Below, in pieces: positions 34,019 through 44,818 of a DNA stretch of 64,000 nucleotides. Source of the stretch: Amblyomma americanum. Lineage: Eukaryota; Arthropoda; Arachnida; Ixodida; Ixodidae. Numbering within the stretch: position 1 is the first letter of the stretch; every line of letters begins with the position of its first letter. Where the stretch lies: positions 186,001 to 250,000 of the forward strand of contig NW_027526485.1 of NCBI RefSeq assembly GCF_052857255.1, written 5' to 3'. A model generated the notes under the pieces. It was not told the origin of the DNA, ran no database searches, and saw nothing but the letters and a program-made list of their open reading frames with translations. A program made the translations under genes and the position numbers.

Positions 34019-35984
34019 ATATGGGCAGCTTTGGTAGTCCAAAAATTATGCTTAGTCTATGAAGGATATTGTAGTAAAGTGTTTCTGATAAGACAAGCTG
34101 GAGCCCTATAAAGTGCATCAAAATTGCAGGGCAAATGGTTGCTATTGGACTTTGCCTCTATAAAAATTCTGCTACCATATCTGGACTCCATCCCACGATC
34201 TTAAGCTTTTCTACTACTTGACATACACGGACAAAATTTATCGCTGAGGATAGTAGTTAGGCAAGACAACTGCACATATTAACCAGCCTGCACTCTTTCT
34301 ACCTTCCTTCGATCCATCTTTTCTTTCCGGGAAGTATTTACTCATGAAAGAGATGACTAAAATCAATGATTTGCAAACTGACCAGCACATGCTCATAGCA
34401 AATGCACCCTTGAGTTAATTTTTAATCTGTGACCTGGTTTGGCTCCACTGCGCAGCAAATTTAGCGAAGTATAGCCAAATTTTTGAGGGACTAAAGTTTT
34501 TCATGTATTTCTGCCATGTTAATATGAAAATTTGCAGTGTAGACTATGGCAAAGTGGAAATTCACAGATCCTTTTAGTGTTAATTTATTCCCGCCATGTC
34601 ACCATAGGCAATGATCAAGACAAAACCTCATTTCCCCCAGCCATATGTTTCCTTTCCTGTACATTGAAATTTTAATGAAAGTATGTATAAACGCGATGAT
34701 GATGCCTTCATTTTATGTTTTGTGCTTTCCAATGCGAAAGTGGTCCGTCGATGCGGCTTACCATTTGTTACATTGTAAGAATGACTGTGAAGGAAACTTT
34801 CTATGCAGAATTTGCCATATCAAACGCCACCTTCAGCACGTATTCGTCGACTGAGTACAAATATGCAGTACCAGCTAGCTTACAGTACATTACCATTCAT
34901 ACTAGAAAATACATATGTTACATGATGAGACGTCATTGTGCATCTTATTACCCGCTCAGCACTTCAGAAAGCATCAAATTACGATAAATAAAATGACCTT
35001 CCTGGTGGCGCAGTTGGGCCTTCCAAAATTTTAACCAATTACAACTTCACTGCAAACTACTGTACACAGAAGTGACCTGAAAATTTTTTTGTGAGCATAT
35101 TTATTGTTTTTTCTCACAATTATTTATTGCAGACAACTTGATTTATGAAGTTTTTTTGAGGAACCTAGTGTACATTATTAAGAAGCCACAACTGTTTATA
35201 ATATTTATTTTGCATACAGCAGAAACAGATCATTGTTTCGCTGCTGTCTTTATAACTTTTCCTTTATTTTTTGTTCACATCTATGTCATTGCTTCGCAAT
35301 GCCATTACCTTGATATGCCATTGCCAGCCTTATTCTAATATTCTTGATGGTTTGAAGGAGACTGCACATTGCAAATCTAGAAACTCCCTGAAACACCCAG
35401 GTTAGGGAAGTAAATACTTAGGTATAATATATAGTTTGGCGCCAGCAGCTCTCGAGAAATATGGCTAGCTGTCTTGCGATCTATGACAGTGTAGCGGCAC
35501 TAAATTGCCATCATAAGTGTTGCGCCGTCTCGGCTTGCAACACGCGCTAGCTCCGGCTGCGCGGAGCCACGCGCTAAGGAAAATAAGAGCAGTTTCACAC
35601 CTGGTTCTTAGCTTATTTTCTTCGTCCGCGTCGCACTCGTCTAATTTGTAGGGGTCTCTACAGTCTCCGCCGCCCTAAACTATATAGAGACGGACCCTCC
35701 AGCACACCTGTCACAGTGGTTCTCTTGGATAAATTTTAACACATAATATGATTCACATTTCCGTTTTCTATACTGCGTGAACATCACTGAGTACATTCTG
35801 AATATAAGGTGTGAACTAGCCTCTAAGAACATTTATTTTCATGCAATTGAGTGCTGCAAACTGAGCTGTTCATTCTGCAATTTTGCCATGCTTAGTATGC
35901 TTATATTATTTTTTTTGTAATAATCTACTTAATCTGATTAGCATCTGCCGAGCAGTGTTTCTAAGCACCTCATGCTATTATAGG
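34019..35984. other. arm sequence without a recognised gene (mirror 54,080-56,170)
   Basis: Short frames near 34,550-34,990 and 35,138-35,338 are conserved in the other arm simply because the DNA is duplicated. None has a recognisable domain. 'ctatatagagacggaccctcc' near 35,680 and GC-rich sequence around 35,520-35,640 stand out from the A/T-rich surroundings. Confidence 0.45.
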
Positions 35985-35986
35985 AA

Positions 35987-36330
35987 CAATGAATAACTGC
36001 GCAAAAAGGACGGGACAAGAGAGAAGAATCATACAAAAAGAGCGTGAAGTTATCGAAGCCTTAAAAATCACGAGATTAGGGCCTGACAAATGTGTTAGCC
36101 AGGCTTCCATACACCTGTACCGCGAGGGGTTGGAGATTCTTGGTTTGACGTGATGATTATGGCTTTTGTCTTTGCGGTTGGTGCGCATGCGCTTTGTTGC
36201 CGAAGGAAGGAGGCGTTGGTGCAATAAACCAGTTGTTAGTCTGCGCTTGCCTCGTGTGATTCTTCTCTCTTGTCCCGTCCTTTTGGCGCAGTTATTCATT
36301 GTCTCCATAATTTCGTACCAACTAGCCCCT
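35987..36330 (+). mobile_element. PLE 3' fragment with inverted flanks (left arm)
   Basis: The centre encodes a PLE endonuclease C-terminus: 'REVIEALKITRLGPDKCVSQ', 'ASIHLYREGLEILGLT', stop at 36,151. About 45 bp at 35,987-36,033 ('caatgaataactgcgcaaaa...') recur in reverse at 36,257-36,301, the inverted terminal arrangement known for PLEs. It ends with 'accaactagcccc', a sequence also present at the ends of the PLE insertions at 41,240 and 54,745. The same fragment lies in the right arm (53,757-54,077), so it predates the duplication. Confidence 0.75.
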
Positions 36331-36842
36331 CACCGCACTCTTTTAGATTACACCTCATGCTGCAGTGAAAGTAGCAGTAATCATCTGCGCCACCCCAAGT
36401 GGCATCCTATCCATTTCTGTTCATCTGTTGTTTTTGTTCAGTTGCTGGGCTATTATTGCGGCATATTTAACACACAAATTTTGTCAGCTCTGATTGCTCA
36501 TTAAAATTTTGAGTAGTGGAGTACACGTCTTGTTGACAACTAGAAAAGACTGAAAAATCACAGCTGAATTGAGATCATGCTACAGATTTCTGAATTATTA
36601 TTCTGTGCATTGACTTAATGGCTTACCGTGTCAACTGTTGACGAAGATATGACCGTTATGTAACATCTTTGCGGAGAGTTAGTGCATGATCCTGCAAACT
36701 GCCCGGATTCTGCAAATAGTATGCAAAATGATTTCCTTACCCCATACAAAGCAAACACAGTTAACAAAATTTGCACTTTGGCGTTTGAGCGAGGAGCTTG
36801 CTACAAATTGGTGTTTCAGTCAATCTAACATCCTAAATGATC

Positions 36843-37830
36843 GTAGGCAAGCCCAACTTGGGCGGCCCCTGTGATACCCCAGTGGATGCCACAAGGGCTC
36901 TGCACGGGCTATACAAGCTGGGCTGAGGCCCTATAATACACGCATAGGGTCTCGGTGAAGTAGCTGGGCTGCCTGCAGAAAGAACGCGGGCAGGCCCAAC
37001 TTGCATGGCCCACTTAATACCCTTGCGGGTCTCACATGGGTCCTGGAGGGGCAAACCGGTGCATGTTTCCATGTAATACACATACATGGCGCTTTGGTAG
37101 GTATATGCTTGGGCTAACTTGGTGTGGACCAGCGCTGTGGGATGATAGGCGGAATGCCGAAGTTGGGCTTTCCCCTAGTTTTCCTGCACTGAGCCCAACT
37201 CGTTTTCAAGTTTGAATTGTTGCTGGCAAGGGACATATGCGGGCTGAACTTGGCAGCATGGCTCACATTGCCCCATAATTACCAATATGGGGCCCTAGTT
37301 GGCTTCTCATGGGCCAGCCCAAATTGTCTGCCCACATGATGCCCACAAGGGTCCAAGCTGGGCACAAGATGGGCTGTCCAAATTAGGGCTGCTCGTCATG
37401 TTTCTCTGTATAGCCCAGTTCTGCATCAAATCAGCCCGATCATAGCCGCTTAAGGCCCCATTCGGGTTCTTTTGGGGATGAAAACAAGTTTAGCCCCTTT
37501 AAAGCCCATGTTGGACCAATTGTGGTGATAGGCGGGCTGCCCAAGTTGGGCTTGGCCCCAGTTTTCTTGCACTGAGCCCAACTCGTTTTCAAGTTTGCCC
37601 TAATGTTGCCGGGAAGGAACCTGTGCGGGCTGAACTTGGCAGCTTGGGCTCACATTGCCCCAAAATTACCAATATGGGGCCCTAATTGGCTTGTCATGGG
37701 CCAGCCCAAATTGTCATTGCCCACATGATGCCCGCAAGGGTCCAAGCTGGGTTAAAAATGGGTTTCCCAAGCCCACGATGCCCACATGGGGCCCAGATGG
37801 GCCCTAAACGCTGTGCTACTTGGGTCGTTA
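36843..37830. repeat. degenerate GGGC/GCCC palindromic array (left arm)
   Basis: About 1 kb is filled with short, quasi-palindromic motifs such as GCCCAACTTGGGC, GCCCATGTTGG and CCCACATGGGGCCC at irregular spacing. Two longer sub-blocks recur (both containing 'actcgttttcaagtttg' and 'accaatatggggccc', near 37,200 and 37,585). No reading frame is meaningful. The mirror copy is at 52,250-53,215. Confidence 0.85.
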
Positions 37831-37839
37831 TCAGTACGA

Positions 37840-39197
37840 GGGCAACACTTGTGTGTAACTGGAGCGATCGGTAGCTAAGCAGGCAGCGGTATGTAGAGGA
37901 CGATTTTTCGAAACCTGTGTGAGGGGAGGCTGCACCCTGCGAGCAAAGGATATGTGCAATTTCATTCTTTTGTGCTAGGCTCGTGTTTTCTTTTTTTTGC
38001 TATCTGAAAGCGAAGTAATGCTTTGATGCTGAGAAGGTGGATGTTCGTCGTGGCATCGAGCATTCGACGGCACCCGGCGCGCTTGTTTATTCTACCTGCA
38101 TGCACCTTTTTAGAAATGCTGAATTGATTGTAGCGCTGGTAACATTTTTTTATGTCACTGTTAGTTTCAAGCCAAAGGTGCACAACTAATAGGATTGGAA
38201 ACACACTTCACACGATATAAAACAGCCGAAAACAGGAAGCAGTTGTTGAATTGGTCAACAGGATGTCGAGATCCCTTAACTGTGTGCGTGGTGAGGGGTT
38301 CCAAATGATATAGCCACAATGGTATGGGATTGAATTATCTCTAATCGCCGACTCGCCTTGACTGTACTCCCCGACTCCTGCAAATATTCCAGGTGTCGAG
38401 CTCCTCGAAGAGCACATGGCCGGTCACTGGCAGTGAGTTCTTCTTTGGTTAAAGCGATATGTGATGATCATGATACTGACAAGTGGCTTGCGACTTGCCT
38501 CGAATAACCATTCTCTTAGCCGACATGAAAGTAGTTTTGTCTGAAATTCGGCCGACATCTGTTTTGTACATCCAATTTCTTACTGACTAAAGCTCAGCGG
38601 AAGGACTTTGTATTTTTATGTTATTAAAGCGCATCGATAGAGTCATACTTCGTTAACAGTCATTATTTTCGGATTAGATTCAGCATCAACCGCTTCAGTT
38701 TTTACCAGTACAGGCACGTTTCCATGGCACATGCAGAAAAAAATACTCACGTGGGAGAAAAGATGTTCAAATGCGCCCAGAGCATACCGGCGTTTTAGGG
38801 TTGAAGGATATGTTAAAAGCGGAATACGCACTGCGATACTACAGAAGGACAATACAGACGGACAAGCCATTCTCAAGAGGCGCTAGTGCTAGTTCACAGG
38901 AGCCTGGATCCGACGCGGCAATGCTTCATTCTATTTCTTTAGGAAAATGCACCGCCACAAAAGGCAACACGCCGACGTGCTATACCGCTCCTACCGAAAT
39001 GACCTTTTTATCGGCTTCGCTGATACACGGCCGTATCACGTGACTCATCAGCACCAGTGGGTTCAATACGTGCTGTTATCTAATACAGTGAAGAAAAGGT
39101 AACATGAAAATAATATATATTATCAAGGTTTCTTCGGTGCAATAAAAACAAGCGCCTCTTTTATCTTTGGTTGCTTTCTTCAGGCTTCGAACGCAGT
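37840..39197. other. arm sequence without a recognised gene (mirror 50,860-52,240)
   Basis: Short frames at 38,643-38,876 (minus) and 38,771-39,043 (plus) are open in both arms but overlap each other and show no domain. No gene is called. Confidence 0.45.
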
Positions 39198-39409
39198 AAG
39201 TTCAGCTTTGACATTTTCAGAAGCGCTAAAACACCGAGGACGCAGAGGGAACAGACAGGGACGAGCGCTACTTCCAACTGTTTATTTCGTAAAACCGCAA
39301 GTGCTTTAAACAGTTCTCGAACGCTTTTATGACACGGCAGTAAACTACACGTGCGAGAATACACAGTATAGCTACCGAGACTAAAAGAACCAAGGAGATA
39401 AGTGCACGA

Positions 39410-40666
39410 TTACGTTGATACCCTGAGGAAGGCAAGTTCTTTTTTTGACAATGAAATGGACGGTGAGCTTACACAAGTGCTACCCAGTGATGCTATGTTC
39501 TGTGCTTCTATAATCTCTCGGGTTAGTTGATCACGACTACGTCCGATGATGTGGCACTGATTTAACAATGGAGCACAATTGCGGCACTTACTGCAGTGAA
39601 TGGCTAGGTTGCTTCCGAAGGAATTTTTAACATTGTTGTTGTGCTGGCGTAGCCGGTCATTGAGACAACAGCCCGTTTGCCCAACATACTTTTTGCCACA
39701 AGATAGAGGGATGCAGTACACAACACAGTCTACACAGTCCACGTACGCTGTTTGGTGTTTGGTACCACATAATTGTTTGACAGAAGAGTAGGGTTTCGTC
39801 AGCTTGCAAAGCTTGTTTAGCTTGTTAGGGGCCGTGAAAACAACTCTAACATCTGCTTTCTGCGCTACCTTTTTTGGGTTGTGTGAAACAGTGTGCACGT
39901 AAGGGAGCACAGCAACCTTTTTTCTCTCACTAGACTTATTTGCGATTTCGTCGCGACCGTTCAGGTTCCTAAGGACGCGTTCTGCTACCGAGATCTGAAG
40001 TGGAACCGGGTAACCAGCGGCGGATGACCGGTTCACTTGTTTATGAAAACTACGGGGCATGCAGTGGTGGCAAGATTTCGTCAACGCATTCCTGAAACAA
40101 AGTGCAATCACTCCTCGCTTAACCAGCTTAGAGTGGGCGGAGCGGAAAGCTAAGAGGGGTTTATTGCCGCGAGGTTCGTAGCTCCAGCAAACGTGGTTGT
40201 CGGTGAGTGAGAAGTTTATATCAAGGAAGCGGATTTCCCCGCCAGATGGTAGTTCATGGGTTAGTTTTAGTGGGCTGAGATTATTCTGGAAGGCTACTAA
40301 AGTCTGGCTAGCTTCGTGTTGAAGGGATTTCTGGTCACAGTCAATAAAAACTAAAAAATCATCCACAAATCTAAACACCTTAAAATCCTTTGACCCCTCC
40401 AGGTACCGCTGGAGGGCTCTGTCATGGTAGCTTAAAAACAGATCGCTGAGCACCGGTGCTATACAGGAGCCTATACATACGCCTTCCTTTTGTAGGAAGG
40501 GTTGGTTGTTCCAGGAAATAAAAGTATTTTTCAGGTAAAACTGCAAAAGTTCAAGAAAGCCACTACATGAAACCCCGGCATCATTTTGTAAGGGGACAAC
40601 ACCGAAGTGGTCGATGCTGTCTTGAACATATTCTAGTAAAGAAGCATGTGGCAGTGAGTCAAACAA
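39410..40666 (-). pseudogene. Penelope-like RT C-terminal part plus GIY-YIG, uninterrupted frame
   Basis: The minus-strand frame is open over 418 codons from the inversion junction. It begins inside RT motif A ('LFDSLPHASLLEYVQDSID'), so the N-terminal fingers and the motif A Asp are missing. 'GVCIGSCIAPVLSDLFLSYH' is motif B and 'FRFVDDFLVF' is the catalytic motif C. 'RFLDINFSLTDNHVCW' and 'SAHSKLVKRGVIALCF' form the RT thumb. The linker leads to the GIY-YIG nuclease 'CVVYCIPLSCGKKYVGQTG' and 'LNDRLRQHNNNVKNSF', ending 'SKKELAFLRVST'. The absence of stops shows recent insertion. Truncated at the 5' end, it cannot be functional alone. Confidence 0.88.
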
Positions 40667-41029
40667 TTATGTGGTACCAAACATCAAACAGCGTACGTGG
40701 ACTGTGTAGACTGTGTTGTGTACTGCATCCCTCTATCTTGTGGCAAAAAGTATGTTGGGCAAACGGGCTGTTGTCTCAATGACCGGCTACGCCAGCACAA
40801 CAACAATGTTAAAAATTCCTTCGGAAGCAACCTAGCCATTCACTGCAGTAAGTGCCGCAATTGTGCTCCATTGTTAAATCAGTGCCACATCATCGGACGT
40901 AGTCGTGATCAACTAACCCGAGAGATTATAGAAGCACAGAACATAGCATCACTGGGTAGCCCTTGTGTAAGCTCACCGTCCATTTCATTGTCAAAAAAAG
41001 AACTTGCCTTCCTCAGGGTATCAACGTAA
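40658..41029 (+). pseudogene. inverted partial copy of the PLE GIY-YIG region
   Basis: The plus strand repeats, from 'VDCVDCVVYCIPLSCGKKY' to 'SLSKKELAFLRVST', the last ~110 residues of the minus-strand PLE with one visible amino-acid change (Thr to Pro). It begins at the shared junction 'gtcaaacaattatgtggtac', which occurs on both sides, consistent with a microhomology-guided strand switch. Confidence 0.88.
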
Positions 41030-41285
41030 TCGTGCACTTATCTCCTTGGTTCTTTTAGTCTCGGTAGCTATACTGTGCATTCTCGCACGTGTAGTTTACT
41101 GCCGTGTCATAAAAGCGTTCGCGAACTGTTTAAAGCACTTGCGGTTTTACGAAATAAACAGTTGGAAGTAGCGCTCGTCCCTGTCTGTTCCCTCTGCGTC
41201 CTCGGTGTTTTAGCGCTTCTGAAAATGTCAAATCTGCACCAACTAGCCCGATCCGCTACCCTTCTGAAGTTCAGCTTCAAACGTC

Positions 41286-41528
41286 TGTTATGATTTATGG
41301 TTTAGGAGGTTTAACGTCCCAAAGTGACTGAGGTTATGAGAGACGCCGTAGTGAAGGGCTCACGAATTTTTGACCACCTGGGGTTCTTTAACGTGCACTG
41401 ACATCGCACAGTACACGGACCTCTAGAATTTCGCCTGCATCGAAATTCGACAGCCGCGGCAGGGATCGAACCCGCGTCTTTTGGACCAGCAGGCGAGCGC
41501 CATAACCACTCAGCCACCGCGGCGGCTC
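41286..41528 (-). mobile_element. tRNA-derived SINE, left arm, minus strand
   Basis: Reading the minus strand, the head is 'gccgccgcggtggctgagtg' with A box 'gtggctgagtgg' and B box 'gggttcgatccc', followed by a body with 'cagtgcacgttaaagaaccc' and 'aggtggtcaaaaattcgtga'. It ends near 'ggtttaggaggtttaacgtc' read in reverse. CAAACGTC flanks both sides (41,278-41,285 and 41,529-41,536). It is a different subfamily from 26,631-26,949, sharing head and central body. Confidence 0.9.
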
Positions 41529-41536
41529 CAAACGTC

Positions 41537-42650
41537 GCTTAATCACTGTCCATTGCAAATAACTGTGGCTTTCCGAAGCGCATGGAGCTTCTGCTATTCA
41601 GTACAGGACAAAGGCAGAGGCAATCGAATAAATGCTGCACCAACAAACGAAAATAGTTAAGAACAGCTTTGACTTTATTGCTATGTAGTCAAGTTCTCAC
41701 TCAGGTTTCTCGCTTAGGTAATAATCCATGACCCATGATTAGAATCCATGATACAGTATCGAGTATCCCGGGCTTGTAACTGATATATTTTTCAGGAGTA
41801 CAATTCTTTATGGAATCGGCTTACGGTATTGAAAGCAGTTTTTTTTACGTATCGCGCCCAGTACTTCATCAAGGAATGCGTGTGCTGAAAGAAAGCATCG
41901 CAAGCAGGGAATTTTATCAAGAAAGAACTTAACGTGCACTTGTCCCTAGGCATGCGTATAATACAGCGCGGGAATACCGCACCTATGTAAAGAAGACAGA
42001 CAAGCTACCGCCAGCAATGTGCAGCTAGTTGCTTAATAGTGGCCCGAAAATCGGTTTTTATCAATATTGAAGAAATAAAAAAATTAGTTCCAATAAATTA
42101 CATCACTTGAGCTTATAAAAGCAATATACTTTAAAGTTTCCTTTATTTCTGTGGAAGGTGCAGGGCAACAGGCTTGTACAGCATGACCCATTGGCGAAGC
42201 GAATTATACTAACGCTTCACTAGCATTTTCCAGGCTAGGGTTGTTTGCAAGAAATTTTCGACGAAATTAACGGCTCAGCATGAAAACAAAGTTTAATAAC
42301 GATATGAACAAAACTTGTAAAAGTCTTTTGAACAAACTGAGGTGCTGTATTTACAGAGATGGGCCCTTTGGTAAATTTTGGAAATAGCTCAATTAAGGTT
42401 AGCCTTCATGCAGCGTCACATTTCGGTTCTTGTGGACCCCAGTAGGCGGTGACACGTGAAATGCAAAGCAGCATGGGCGTGACCTTGCAGTGGCAGGAGG
42501 GGGGAAATTCGAGCCGTTCGCATTAGCAGGAGTACCCAGCCGCTCCGAAACCGTTACGCGCTCGAGCGGCTTTTAAGTGTCGGGAAGCCCTCAATTCAAG
42601 CTGAAGGACCAGGCGGGACCAGGACACCAAGGAGGAAATTCTGAGGAGAC
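41537..42650. other. arm sequence without a recognised gene
   Basis: 41,446-41,988 is absent from the right arm. The remainder mirrors about 50,020-50,680. No coding motif was identified. Confidence 0.45.
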
Positions 42651-43062
42651 CACGTGTGAGTACCGCAGCTTTTCACAGCTCACTTACCTTCGCGTCATTT
42701 GGGTTCCACTTGCGGCCTAGAGCCTTCGAGTTGCTGCGCAATTCTGTAGGAAGAAATAACATCCACAGTTACGAACTGCGTGGAAAAGGCTGCAAAAAAC
42801 GGAGGGAGAGTCCTGAAACATGCGTCATCATTTTATTTTATGACTCGTGTTTGAAGTACTCTACCGTCAACTCAATGCATGCTCTAAACCTGTGGCGGCA
42901 AGAGTAAGAGAAACAATCAAAGCTCTTTCGCGTGCACCCGCTATAATTATCATGTTTAATACCGCCGTCGCCATCGTCCGAACCAGTAAAAGCTTGCCCG
43001 CTACTGTGAAGCGCGTAGTTCGCAAGTGGGACTGCCTGAATCGTTGCACCTATCGGAAATAA
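42651..43062 (-). other. possible host exons on the minus strand, left-arm copy
   Basis: The minus strand shows 'ttatttcttcctacag' followed by a 54-55-bp stretch and then 'AAG|gtaagtgag', an exon-like unit near 42,696-42,751 that is open in one frame ('LRSNSKALGRKWNPNDAK'). A further 'gtctcctcag' acceptor precedes 'NFLLGVLVPPGPSA' and a stop. Upstream (42,880-43,060) a frame can be joined in phase. The implied second intron is only about 47 nt, which is suspiciously short, so this is speculative. Confidence 0.2.
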
Positions 43063-44350
43063 AGTGAGAATAAAATTAAAAGCTGACAAATATCGAGTCT
43101 TGTAGAAAAAAATAATTGAGGAGAACGCATACAGTTTTGTAGTGCACCGGTGACTCGAACCTAAGTGATGAATGGGTGCGTAAAACCCGCATTGCTTTAA
43201 GGTGTGAAAGTAAAAGTGCGTTTGTTGATACTACAATAATTGAAGCCGATGTCGAGTGAGCCGCATCAAACCACGCATTTTTTTCTGTTAGGTAAACGCG
43301 CCTATGTTTTTCTTTTCGCTGTGGATGGACAAGAGAAAATTTCATGCTATACAGACGTTTTTATTTCTATAATGTACTGGATCACACCAAGAGTAGAAAA
43401 GCCTTTCGATTTGGTCAACGACTACGTAAGCACTGGGTGGGGTGTTAACACTGGCAATATTAAAACCCAAGTTATTCAGCCATCGCGTGCCAGCTTACAC
43501 AAATATTGTGCGAATAAATGTTGAGACAGGTAAGAACAAGGTTTAAAATGGGGTGTGTTAAGAAGTAACTTCAACGAATGTTATAAGAGATACGCGTTAT
43601 CTCGAATTGGTTTTCCTTCCACTTGCGCAATCCAGGAATTTTGAAACCCGCCGAGTCCTATCATTAGCCAAGAATACCTATGCTAGGGTAGTAGTACAGT
43701 CCATCCTCACGATAGCTGAAGTATTGACGTCGACATAAGAGAAATAACTAAGGAATGACGATTCTTGTTGGACGCTCGGCTACCACTGGCTATAACGAAT
43801 CTGCGGCTATCATGAAGGAATCACTGGTCCCTATTGTCTTCGCTATGAGGTTGACTGTATTTTCTTTATACCCCAGTGCGATTACGAAAGTAGAAGAAGT
43901 GGTTGAGACCAATCTATTCAGTATTTTCGGCGGCAACGTAGTTTCTGTTATTTGTTTTCACAGCAATTTAAAAAAAAAAGATTGTAGAATATCAAAGAGA
44001 TCTCGTGCACTATGCGCTACAGTACTGCAGCCTGCGAAACCGAGTTTTGAATGACTTAACGGGTGTGCTGACCGCGTCGATGTGAGCGCCCGCTACTGAA
44101 TCCAAATTTGTCCACCAGTGGTATACGCACAAAGAAAAAGTTGCTATGGCAGACTTCAACAACTGAACTGCACCCATTTGGTTTCGCCTTCTCTTTTAGT
44201 ATATGCGATCGCCGAATAAATTCTACGCTGCAGCCGGCTTTACATTTCCTTGCGGTAATTCTTCTTCTATGGTGTCTGAAAAACCGCGAAAAGCGCTCGA
44301 CAGCAAGTAGCTGGCAGGTCCGAAACAAACCATGAAAGTCATGAAGGGGC
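43063..44350. other. arm sequence with conserved short frames, no gene called
   Basis: Frames at 43,240-43,524 and 43,755-44,054 are nearly identical in the other arm (48,612-49,429), but divergence there looks like that of the surrounding DNA. No domain is recognised. Confidence 0.4.
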
Positions 44351-44818
44351 CCGAGGTAGCCGACGCCGGGTTCTTTTTTTCTGTCTCCGGAGGTCGGAGC
44401 CCGTTGCGTTTGGTGGATGGTCGGGCATCCCTTCATCAGGGCCGCCCCATTGGGCCATCTTGACGCCCTCCCTGTCCTGGAAGGCAGGCCAGTAATGGAG
44501 TCGAGGTATATTAAGGGTCAGAGCAAAAAACTCGCTGTCCCCATTTCCATCCCAATACCCATCACGCATTTAACCTATCCTCTCCGCTACGTCGCAGGGG
44601 AGATCAGGGGAGTATCCCCGGCCCACTTCCCTTGGGCTTGGGTCGCTACTTAGCTTCCCCCCACCCCCTCATTCTTCGATTTTCGCCACATACGGGTGGT
44701 AAAAATAAATCCTTGCCTTCGGGCCTTTCCATTTGTCTTCAGATGGCATTAAGCATTGTGCACGTTAGGGGTGTAAGCAGGGGCTTATTTGTCAATCTTT
44801 TTAGGTTGCCCCAACCTA
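44351..44818. repeat. GC-rich inner end of left arm
   Basis: This block ('gtctccggaggtcggagccc', 'ggggagatcaggggagtatc') is GC-rich compared with its surroundings and ends in 'aataaatcc' and an inner palindrome 'aggttgccccaacct' at 44,803-44,817. It looks like part of a repeat family, which I cannot name. The mirror is 47,848-48,310. Confidence 0.4.

Larger units (their letters stand above)
39209..41266 (-). mobile_element. Penelope-like insertion, inverted head-to-head, left arm only
   Basis: A 2,058-bp insertion flanked by the 11-bp duplication AAGTTCAGCTT (39,198-39,208 and 41,267-41,277). The matching right-arm site has a single uninterrupted copy ('aagttcggctt'). It consists of a minus-strand PLE 3' part and an inverted partial copy of its last ~0.6 kb. 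The arms (about 39,215-39,783 and 40,658-41,235) are nearly identical. The outer end near 41,240 carries 'accaactagcccg'. Inverted partial copies are a known outcome of PLE retrotransposition. Confidence 0.93.
33476..44818 (+). repeat. left arm of giant inverted repeat
   Basis: Read in reverse complement, this stretch matches 47,848-60,965. Matched blocks are 33,476-34,014 with 60,425-60,965, 34,019-39,208 with about 50,850-56,170, 41,278-41,445 with about 50,680-50,850, and 41,989-44,818 with 47,848-50,680. Sampled stretches differ by about 2% plus small indels. Private to this arm are a PLE (39,209-41,266) and 41,446-41,988. No intact host gene was found inside. Outer and inner edges are not transposon termini. 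Confidence 0.93.

Noticed and set aside
37840..37900. Exon or tRNA-like element next to the GGGC array
   Set aside because: No boxes, foldable cloverleaf or reading frame could be supported by eye.
42838..43089. Secreted cysteine-rich peptide (minus frame with Cys spacing 6-4-6, followed by AATAAA)
   Set aside because: The frame starts at TTG rather than ATG, overlaps two other open frames, and its mirror copy has a non-synonymous change. There is no independent support.
43240..43524. Coding exon between 'ttctgttag' and 'gacag|gtaag'
   Set aside because: The frame contains a stop before the donor and lies opposite to other exon-like signals. No domain is recognised.
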